From: Bacillota bacterium
GTDB taxonomy: Bacteria; Eremiobacterota; SpSt-956; JAKJGF01
Assembly: GCA_029555925.1 (NCBI GenBank)
Contig: JAKPQU010000236.1
Coordinates: 1-31,703, forward strand
Reading direction: 5' to 3'
Length of the DNA: 31,703 nt
Below, piece after piece: positions 16,326 through 22,497 of the stretch. The notes beneath the pieces were generated by a model. The model was not told where the DNA came from. It ran no database searches and was given only the letters and a program-made list of their open reading frames with translations. Numbering within the stretch: the stretch's first letter is position 1; every line of letters starts with the position of its first letter. The position numbers and the translations under genes are program-made.

Positions 16326-16751
16326 TCAATCTCCTTGGATTTTTACTCTAATCGTGGCGCGTACCGCTATGTCTGTATAACGTTCAAGCCTGACGAGATC
16401 TTCTGAACCCCACCAGAGATAAAAATCTGCTCCTGAAGGGGTAAAGTTAAGATCTCCTTTACCTACAAATGCTTTTTCCCTGTGCAGGCTTACATGCCCC
16501 GCTAGAATCGTTGCTGTGCCTGTATTTTTTACCAGACTTTTTAAATAGAGCTTGTTGTCCAGTTCAGGCACTGCTATAAGTTCTTTTTTACCTGTCAATT
16601 CTATTTTATTCACTTCAATAATGTGAGGTTTCCTTCCTGACGGTATTTTTACCTGTTCAGGAATTCTGTAGAACTGAGTTTATCCTCTACGGGTGACAAG
16701 AGCGGCACTTTTAAATAAAGTAACTCTGTCTATAGAGGTTTCAATATTCAT
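16326..16751 (-). pseudogene. Remnant of a DUF4139 (MuiA-like) gene
   Basis: An ATG at 16751 with GGGAGG eight bases upstream starts a 23-codon stretch, MNIETSIDRVTLFKSAALVTRRG, like the N-terminus of mucoidy-inhibitor A family proteins (DUF4140/DUF4139). It stops at TAA (16682-16680). The same frame then continues YRIPEQVKIPSGRKPHIIEV and VPELDNKLYLKSLVKNTG, followed by LLxG-type and FVGKGDL segments, matching the start of the C-terminal DUF4139 domain. It ends at TGA at 16326. Family members are about 500 residues or more, so the middle (coiled coil) and the far C-terminus are missing, plus a stop in frame. This is best explained by an internal deletion and decay. A downstream GTG (16613) has no useful ribosome site. 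The last base of its stop codon overlaps a start codon of the kinase, suggesting the two were once translationally coupled. Confidence 0.8.
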
Positions 16752-16822
16752 AATTTTTCCTCCCTCACTGTTTAGATGTAATTCTATTCTAGAAAAAAAA
16801 GATAAAATCCTTTAAAGATATT

Positions 16823-16877
16823 TAGTGAATAGTGAGTAGTGAGAAGACCCATTCACTACTCACTATTCACTACTTAC
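16823..16877. repeat. Heptamer hairpin with perfect 20-base stem
   Basis: GTGAATA, GTGAGTA and GTGAGAA at 16825-16845 face CATTCAC, TACTCAC, TATTCAC and TACTTAC at 16850-16877. Positions 16823-16842 and 16853-16872 are exact reverse complements with a 10-base loop. It lies between the divergent DUF4139 remnant and the 5'-nucleotidase gene, upstream of the latter's promoter. It is the cleanest palindrome of the family in the window. Confidence 0.95.
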
Positions 16878-16908
16878 TTATAAAGTATCGCTAAAAATTA
16901 ACAAAATT

Positions 16909-16940
16909 TTAACAAATTTTTCCTTTTTACAGAGTATAAT
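16909..16940 (+). promoter_or_regulatory. Probable promoter of the 5'-nucleotidase operon
   Basis: A perfect -10 box TATAAT lies at 16935-16940, in an AT-rich tract, 36 bases before the start codon. The best -35 is TTAACA at 16909-16914, with a long 20-base spacer, so recognition may depend mainly on the -10 box. It would transcribe the 5'-nucleotidase and the downstream sigma-factor fusion gene. Confidence 0.5.
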
Positions 16941-16975
16941 ATAAAAGGCAAAATTATTACTTCAGGAGATATGTT

Positions 16976-18535
16976 ATGTTAGTAAATAATAAAGGTTTTA
17001 TAAATGTAACTCCTTTTTCTCAGCTTCCCTCCAGGAAAACTTCTGTAAAGGAAGAGAATATAGACGGAGTATCCATTGGTTCCAATAATTCTCTTATAGA
17101 TCTTCATATACTTCATATAAATGATTTCCACGGAGCCCTTCAGCCTTATATGGAACCCTCTATTTCCGCCGATAGTGAAGTGGGAGGAGTGGCAAATTTA
17201 AAATCAGTTATAGACATGGAAAGAGAAAGAGATTTAAATGGCACATTACTCCTGAATGCCGGAGACCTGGCAGAAGGCACTATGACTTCCTATGTTTCTA
17301 AAGGACGGGTAGTGGGAGATGCCTTTAAATTTTTCAAGTTTGATGCCATAACACCCGGAAATCATGATTTTGCCTGGGGTAAAGATGGTTTTAATTCTAT
17401 TGTTCAGGGCCTGGATACGCCGGTGCTGGCAGGCAATATTGTAAATACTGCAGACGGTAAGGTAATGGAAGGCATAAGTCCCTATACCATACTTGAGAAA
17501 AAAGGTGTGAAAATCGGTATTATAGGGATTGATACACCGGAAACTGCCGTACGTCTTAACCCCGAGAAATTTAAAGGTATTGAATTTAAATCTCCTGCAG
17601 AAACTGCACAGAAGTATATTGCAGAACTTAAAGAAAAAGGTGTGGAAATTATTGTAGTTACATCTCACCTTGGATTGCCTGAAGATGAAAAACTTGCCTC
17701 CGAAGTGAAAGGTATTGATGTTATAGTAGGAGGACATACTCATAATAAACTGGAAGAAGGTAAAAAAGTTGGAAATACCGTAATTGTTCAGGCTGGTACA
17801 AAAGGGGGATATGTCGGTAAACTTGATCTGCAGATAGATAGTAGCACAAAAAAAATTGTATCCCATACGGCAAAACTTATACCTGTTATTGCCTCTCAGG
17901 TAAAACCTGATAAAGATGTTCAGGCAGCTATAGCTCCATATATTTCGGAAGCCGAGAAATTCGGTTCAGAGGTAATGGGAATGGCAAAAGAAGATATACA
18001 TTATTCTCACAGCAGTGCCAGCAAAATCCCTCAGATACTTGCAGATGCCATAGTAAAACAGGGAGGAACAAAAATAGGCCTCTGCAGTGCCAGGACAGTG
18101 AGAGGGAATATCCCTGCAGGAGCTGTCTATAAAGAGGATCTCTTTAATGCCGTTCCTTTCACAGATGAAAATACCCTTACAGTAGATATTAAAGGAAAAT
18201 ATATAAAACAGTATCTCGAAGACGGATTTAAAGACGGTGCAAAAGGTGTCGGCATACCGGGAGGGGCATTGAAATGCACCTGTGATCCCACAAGACCGAG
18301 CGGAGACAGGGTTACGTCTCTTACGGTAGAAGGAAAAGAAATTAATCCCGAAAAAACCTATACAATAGCTATAAATGATTCTATCATATCGAAAAAGAGT
18401 TTTGCCACAGCAGAGAACAAGAAGGTTATAGGCCCGTTTCAGCCGGCATTTTTCGAATATTTCCAGGCCGGTGAAGTATGGGATGATAAAATTGATGACA
18501 GAATTGCCATTCAAATACCACAGTTAAGCCTCTGA
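16976..18535 (+). CDS. 5'-nucleotidase / metallophosphatase (UshA-like), no signal peptide
   Basis: 519 residues, ATG at 16976 with CAGGAG upstream. Residues 45-310 form a calcineurin-type metallophosphatase domain: HINDFHG, NAGDLAEGT, PGNHDFAWG, VTSHLG and GGHTHN, all metal ligands present. Residues 325-515 match the 5'-nucleotidase C-terminal substrate-binding domain (ARTVRGNIPAGAVYKEDLFNAVPF, TYTIAINDSI). Relatives remove phosphate from nucleotides, UDP-sugars or cyclic phosphates and are usually exported. Here the first 45 residues are polar (NNKGFINVTPFSQLPSRKTSV) with no hydrophobic core, so export by a standard signal peptide is not supported. It may act in the cytoplasm or use another route. 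It lies 26 bases before the S9/sigma fusion gene, so the two are probably one transcript. Confidence 0.9.
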   Translation: MLVNNKGFINVTPFSQLPSRKTSVKEENIDGVSIGSNNSLIDLHILHINDFHGALQPYMEPSISADSEVGGVANLKSVIDMERERDLNGTLLLNAGDLAEGTMTSYVSKGRVVGDAFKFFKFDAITPGNHDFAWGKDGFNSIVQGLDTPVLAGNIVNTADGKVMEGISPYTILEKKGVKIGIIGIDTPETAVRLNPEKFKGIEFKSPAETAQKYIAELKEKGVEIIVVTSHLGLPEDEKLASEVKGIDVIVGGHTHNKLEEGKKVGNTVIVQAGTKGGYVGKLDLQIDSSTKKIVSHTAKLIPVIASQVKPDKDVQAAIAPYISEAEKFGSEVMGMAKEDIHYSHSSASKIPQILADAIVKQGGTKIGLCSARTVRGNIPAGAVYKEDLFNAVPFTDENTLTVDIKGKYIKQYLEDGFKDGAKGVGIPGGALKCTCDPTRPSGDRVTSLTVEGKEINPEKTYTIAINDSIISKKSFATAENKKVIGPFQPAFFEYFQAGEVWDDKIDDRIAIQIPQLSL

Positions 18536-18545
18536 AAAGGAAAAT

Positions 18546-18572
18546 ATGGGATCCCTTAATTATGAAATATAG
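18546..18572 (+). CDS. Possible 8-codon leader peptide overlapping the fusion gene
   Basis: ATG at 18546, five bases after AAAAGG, encodes MGSLNYEI and stops at TAG 18570-18572. It overlaps the first 11 bases of the next gene in another frame. The next gene's own ATG (18562) has no good ribosome site, so translation of this short frame could deliver ribosomes to it. It is only a suggestion from spacing; the frame is too short to judge by composition. Confidence 0.25.
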   Translation: MGSLNYEI

Positions 18573-21066
18573 AACTTATCCCTCTTTACTTTCTTCTGAA
18601 CAGCAGGAGCTACCTGCGCTTATACCGAGAGAAATACTGTTCAATGAACCTGTTGTCTGCAGTCCCCAGCTGTCACCTGACGGTAAGAAAATATCCTATC
18701 TGGCACCGGTAAATAATGTGATGAATCTCTGGATTAAAACTGTCGGGAAACAGGATGACACATATCTCACAGATTTTAAAAACGATACCATAGCTTCCTA
18801 TCTATGGGCTACTGATAAATATATTTTTTATATTCAGGATAAAGACGGTAATGAAAACTGGCTCCTCTATAAACTGGATGTAGAACTCCGTGAAACCTGC
18901 CTGTTAACTCCATGTAAAAAAGGGAAATTTTCATGCCTCCATTGCTGTAACAGAGATGATTTCCCCGGTGAATTAATATTCTCTATGACTATGGATGACA
19001 GGAAGGTTCCGGATTTGTTTCATGTCAATTTAAATACGAATAAATTGACTCTTATAGATAAAAATCCAGGTAATATAACCAGATGGCTTGTAGATTACAG
19101 TTTCAGAATCAGGGGCATCGTAGTTTCAAAAGATAGCGGGGACCTTGATTTTTTAGTAAAAGATAATGAAGAAAAAGACTGGAAGAAACTGTTTACCTGG
19201 AATATGGAATCCAGAGTTTTAAGCCGTGCTCTTCGCTTTACCAGAGATAATAAATATATTTACCTTATAGATGCCGGTAATTATAATACAAGCAGATTAC
19301 TGAAACTGGAACTGGATACCGGAAAGATAGATGTAGTAGCCTCTCATGACGAATATGATGTTTATATAAACTTATATGATTCCATTAATTATCGTTATAA
19401 ACCTGTCACTCTCCTTACAAACCCGAAAACTTACGAAATAGACGGAATTGCTTTTGATAAATTCAGGAGAGAATGGATTATTTTAAATGAAGCAATAAAA
19501 GAAGACTTTGAAGCTATAAGGGAACTTGACAGAGGGGACTTTTCCATTATAAGCTGTGATGATTCAAATAATGTGTGGATAGTTGCTTTCGAAAAAGATA
19601 ATGGCCCTGTATCGTATTATATCTTTGACAGAAATACAAAAAAAGGAACTCTTCTCTTTTATAATAATCCTGCTTTAAATGACTATACAATGGCACCGAT
19701 GGAAGAAGTGACTGTTAAAAGCAGAGATAATCTGACTCTTCACGGCTATGTAACATATCCTGCAGGAGTGAAGAGAGAAAAATTGCCTTTCGTATTACTT
19801 GTGCATAAAGGGCCATGGTTACGTGATCTCTGGGGATATAACCCGATAGTTCAATGGCTCGCAAACAGAGGATATGCATGTTTGCAGATTAATTATCGCG
19901 GGTCCATCGGGTATGGTAAAGAATTTCTTAATGCAGGCAATAAAGAGTGGGGAGGGAAGATGCAGGATGATCTTATTGATGCCATCAATCTGTTTATACA
20001 AGAAGGTATAGCAGACCCTTCAAGGATTGCCATATACGGCAGCGGTTATGGAGGCTATGCAGCTCTTACGGGCGCTACGTTTACTCCCGATTTCTTCTGC
20101 TGTGCTGTAGCAATACAGTGTCCCGGTAATCTTATAACCTTTCTTGAAGCAGTTCCCCCTTTTCTTCATGGCAGAAGGGAAATGGTTTATAAAAGGGTAG
20201 GAGACCCTTATAAAGACAGAGACCTGTTGATAAGTCGTTCTCCTTTCAACAGACTTGAACAGATAAAGATACCACTTCTGATTGCCTACGGGCTCAACAG
20301 CTCCAGGATTAAATCATCGGAACCCTATAAAATCGTTCAGTCCATAAAAAGTAAAGGCATTTCCGTAGAACATATTGTTTTCCCCGATGAAGGACATGAA
20401 CTTCTCAAGCAGGAAAACCGTCTCAAGTTTTATGCCGTTACAGAAAGATTCCTTTCAAAATACATGGGCGGAAGATATGAATCAAGAGAAATACACATGA
20501 AAGATATATATTTTTCCTCCGGTAATAATTCTGACAGCAGATTTATTATAGATAAAATTTTAAAAGAAGGTGATAAATCTGCCTTTGAAACACTGATAGA
20601 TTTCTACAGAAAACCTCTGCTGAAGCATTTATTTAATCTTACGGGAGATCCTGATTTGAGTAATGAGCTTCTGCAGGAGACCTTCTATCGTGTATGGTTA
20701 TACCTGGGTACCTATTCTTCATTTGATAAAGTGCCTTTTTCTTCCTGGCTATTTAAGATTGCCACAAATGTAGCTTACAAACATAGAATAAAAAACAGTA
20801 AATTAAAAAATGAAACGAGTCTGGATGACATAGACCCTTCGGTGATAACAGAAAGATGGGATGAAACTATTGAAGATAAGATATTTGCTCATTCTGTAAT
20901 CAATTCACTTAAAGACCCCTATAAAAAATCAATGCTTCTTCGCTTTATGGGAGATCTTGATTATAAAGAAATTGCTTCATGTATGAATACGGATCCGAAC
21001 AGCATAAAAACCTATTTATTCAGAGCAAAGAAATCCATTCTGAAATCATTAGATGATGATATCTGA
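18562..21066 (+). CDS. S9 prolyl-oligopeptidase-like protein fused to an ECF sigma factor
   Basis: 834 residues in one uninterrupted frame. Residues 25-400 look like the beta-propeller half of S9 peptidases (CSPQLSPDGKKISYLAP, NLWIKTV, YIQDKDGNENWLLYKLD). Residues 400-640 are the alpha/beta-hydrolase half (LHGYVTYP, LLVHKGP, INYRGSIGYGKEFLNAG), ending KYMGGRYE like free-standing family members. The nucleophile motif reads GSGYGG (S494-G495) where GxSxGG is expected, so the serine position is Gly. The Asp motif GxxDxRV reads GLNSSRI (S580). H612 in DEGH is kept. Catalysis is therefore unlikely. Residues 646-834 are a full ECF sigma factor: region 2 at 674-745 (LLQETFYRVWLYL, FSSWLFKIATNVAYKHR) and region 4 at 779-830 (DLDYKEIASCMNTDPNSIKTYLFRAKKSIL). 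I infer a ligand-sensing sigma factor without separate anti-sigma. An internal start at M646 has only a weak ribosome site. There is no signal peptide. Confidence 0.88.
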   Translation: MKYRTYPSLLSSEQQELPALIPREILFNEPVVCSPQLSPDGKKISYLAPVNNVMNLWIKTVGKQDDTYLTDFKNDTIASYLWATDKYIFYIQDKDGNENWLLYKLDVELRETCLLTPCKKGKFSCLHCCNRDDFPGELIFSMTMDDRKVPDLFHVNLNTNKLTLIDKNPGNITRWLVDYSFRIRGIVVSKDSGDLDFLVKDNEEKDWKKLFTWNMESRVLSRALRFTRDNKYIYLIDAGNYNTSRLLKLELDTGKIDVVASHDEYDVYINLYDSINYRYKPVTLLTNPKTYEIDGIAFDKFRREWIILNEAIKEDFEAIRELDRGDFSIISCDDSNNVWIVAFEKDNGPVSYYIFDRNTKKGTLLFYNNPALNDYTMAPMEEVTVKSRDNLTLHGYVTYPAGVKREKLPFVLLVHKGPWLRDLWGYNPIVQWLANRGYACLQINYRGSIGYGKEFLNAGNKEWGGKMQDDLIDAINLFIQEGIADPSRIAIYGSGYGGYAALTGATFTPDFFCCAVAIQCPGNLITFLEAVPPFLHGRREMVYKRVGDPYKDRDLLISRSPFNRLEQIKIPLLIAYGLNSSRIKSSEPYKIVQSIKSKGISVEHIVFPDEGHELLKQENRLKFYAVTERFLSKYMGGRYESREIHMKDIYFSSGNNSDSRFIIDKILKEGDKSAFETLIDFYRKPLLKHLFNLTGDPDLSNELLQETFYRVWLYLGTYSSFDKVPFSSWLFKIATNVAYKHRIKNSKLKNETSLDDIDPSVITERWDETIEDKIFAHSVINSLKDPYKKSMLLRFMGDLDYKEIASCMNTDPNSIKTYLFRAKKSILKSLDDDI

Positions 21067-21233
21067 ATGTCCGTTATCTTTCATATATTTTTTTATTTTA
21101 TGCAACTTTTTCCTTCTTCTCAGGATTTTATTATATAGAATATATTTTATCTTAACTAAGATTTATATAACCTTATTTTGCCCCTTTTTATAGTTATTTT
21201 TATAACCTGTTACATGTAAATGCTTCATGACAG

Positions 21234-21254
21234 GTAACGGGTAACATGTGACTC
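21234..21254. repeat. Three heptamer units downstream of the fusion gene
   Basis: GTAACGG, GTAACAT and GTGACTC in register. A short partly complementary stretch (CCTGTTACATGT) lies upstream at 21206-21217, so a weak hairpin is possible. The rest of 21067-21233 is AT-rich without a gene or a clear terminator. Confidence 0.65.
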
Positions 21255-21275
21255 TTAGGTTATGAAAAAAATTTT

Positions 21276-21353
21276 GAGAGTGTAAGATGTGTTGTGTAAA
21301 CATATCATGAAATAAGGCTTTGATAGAGGTTTACACAAATTTATGATGGAGTC
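21276..21353. mobile_element. MITE-like element, copy 1 (IS256-like ends)
   Basis: 78 bases beginning GAGAGTGTAAGAT, with TTGTGTAAAC inside, and ending GTTTACACAAATTTATGA...GAGTC. The ends are an imperfect inverted repeat, and both resemble the termini I know from IS256/Mutator-type elements. Flanking octamers AAAATTTT (left) and GAAATTTT (right) match 7 of 8, consistent with a target duplication of the size that family makes. A second copy about 82% identical and in the same orientation lies at 22208-22286, on the other side of the 238-residue gene. No transposase is encoded, so mobility would need one in trans. Confidence 0.6.
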
Positions 21354-21480
21354 GAAATTTTCATTTCTTAAAGGGTACCTTATTGTTTTTTATATTTATT
21401 ATATTAATATTTTTTTACATTAAAATTAAATTATTTTCACAGGTAAAATATGGTGAATCAAAAGGAGGTATTTTTATAAA

Positions 21481-22197
21481 ATGGATATGAACAGTAATTT
21501 TATCAAAACACCTTACTGTATAACTAAAGGCGGTGTTATTTCTGGAATTACAGAAGGTTTACCCGGCCGTGGCACTACTGACAGTGTAGTTCGTTCACAG
21601 GCAGAAGATAAGTTCTATCAAAATCTTGATGAACTCCACCGCAGACTGGCAAAAATAGAAGAAGATATAAAGGTGGCTAAATTAGACTTAAAAGCAGAAT
21701 TTTCAGATATGCTTACACAGGAAGAGAAGGAACAGGTAAAACTGTCAATAATGGAACTTGAAGCTTACAGAGCAACTGTTAGAAAGGAAATTGACGATAC
21801 TGCCGCAGCGAGTGCCATGAATTTTGCAGAAACCAGAATTAAAGGCAGATGGAGTAAAGAATGGAAAGAAGGCTATCTGGAGTTCAGTGATGTGTGTCCC
21901 GAATCAAGATTGAAGGTTAATATAGATACAGATAACAGTACGAACCGTGTCTTTCTTAAAATAGAAAACCGGGGAGAACACAGTGAAGATGATACAGTAG
22001 AAATAATCATTCCTCTTACCGATAGAAAAGTGAAAAATATTGAAACTTTAAAAGATATACATATACCGTCCGCGATCAAACAGGTCAATATAGAAAGAAA
22101 AAATGGATTTTTTTGTGATCTGACTGCCGTAGATATAAGCAGCAACAGTGGTTCAACCATTTCTTTTCATATACATAACGGAAAAATTCAACATTAA
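21481..22197 (+). CDS. Hypothetical coiled-coil protein between two MITE-like copies
   Basis: 238 residues that I do not recognise. The N-terminal 40 residues are polar and glycine-rich (KGGVISGITEGLPGRGTTDS). Residues 42-105 are charged and helical, likely a coiled coil (DELHRRLAKIEEDIKVAKLDL, EEKEQVKLSIMELEAYRATV). The C-terminal 110 residues alternate like a beta-sandwich (RLKVNIDTDNSTNRVFLKIENRG, DDTVEIIIPLTDRKVKNIET) and end HIHNGKIQH. It has no signal peptide or membrane helix. The ATG is 12 bases after a strong AAAGGAGG. Its codon use and AT content look like those of its neighbours. The gene is bracketed by direct copies of a 78-79 base repeat, so it may have been carried in as a unit, or the copies may have landed independently. 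Confidence 0.75.
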   Translation: MDMNSNFIKTPYCITKGGVISGITEGLPGRGTTDSVVRSQAEDKFYQNLDELHRRLAKIEEDIKVAKLDLKAEFSDMLTQEEKEQVKLSIMELEAYRATVRKEIDDTAAASAMNFAETRIKGRWSKEWKEGYLEFSDVCPESRLKVNIDTDNSTNRVFLKIENRGEHSEDDTVEIIIPLTDRKVKNIETLKDIHIPSAIKQVNIERKNGFFCDLTAVDISSNSGSTISFHIHNGKIQH

Positions 22198-22207
22198 GAA
22201 AAAATTC

Positions 22208-22286
22208 GAGAGTGCAAGATCTTTTGTGTAAACATGCCATGAAATAAGGATTCCATAGAGTTTTACGCAAAATTTATGACACAGTC
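22208..22286. mobile_element. MITE-like element, copy 2
   Basis: 79 bases, starting 10 bases after the stop of the coiled-coil gene, in the same orientation as copy 1 (21276-21353) and about 82% identical to it by hand alignment, including the shared middle CATGAAATAAGG. The right end, TTTTACGCAAAATTTATGACACAGTC in three overlapping parts, looks more like a typical IS256-family end than copy 1 does. A target duplication is not clear here. Confidence 0.6.
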
Positions 22287-22308
22287 GAAAATCATTGTGA
22301 TATTCAGT

Positions 22309-22351
22309 CGTAACGGGTAACCGCTAATAGTTGGGGCGGTTACCCGTTACG
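22309..22351. repeat. Heptamer hairpin, perfect 16-base stem
   Basis: GTAACGG and GTAACCG (22310-22323) face CGGTTAC and CCGTTAC (22337-22350). Positions 22309-22324 and 22336-22351 are exact reverse complements with an 11-base loop. It sits directly upstream of the glutamine synthetase promoter and could terminate read-through from the preceding gene, though no T-run follows. Confidence 0.9.
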
Positions 22352-22369
22352 ATTATCTGAATGCGATTT

Positions 22370-22398
22370 TTGCCTTTCAAATTAATTTATGATATAAT
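22370..22398 (+). promoter_or_regulatory. Promoter of the glutamine synthetase gene
   Basis: TTGCCT at 22370-22375, a 17-base spacer and TATAAT at 22393-22398. TG one base upstream of the -10 makes it an extended -10 promoter. Transcription would start near 22405, leaving a leader of about 90 bases that carries a 22-base direct repeat. Confidence 0.7.
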
Positions 22399-22410
22399 CC
22401 ACTTTATTCT

Positions 22411-22481
22411 ATTATCTGTTATAAATCATCGAATAATAGTTAACTTTTAGTCGTCATACATTATCTGTTATGAATGACGAA
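22411..22481 (+). promoter_or_regulatory. Direct repeat in the glutamine synthetase leader
   Basis: ATTATCTGTTAT followed by AAATCATCGAA at 22411-22433 recurs as ATTATCTGTTAT followed by GAATGACGAA at 22460-22481, 49 bases start to start. The first 12 bases are identical. It could be a pair of operator sites or RNA elements for nitrogen control. It does not match the GlnR box that I know. Confidence 0.45.
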
Positions 22482-22497
22482 ACCAGGAGGAATAAGT

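Noticed and set aside
17246..18514. Long open frames opposite the 5'-nucleotidase
   Set aside because: They mirror a well-supported gene with conserved motifs on the plus strand and are Cys/Phe/Tyr-rich without any domain.
21067..21275. A further gene or riboswitch in the spacer after the sigma fusion
   Set aside because: AT-rich sequence with many stops in all frames and no conserved aptamer-like pattern beyond three heptamer units.
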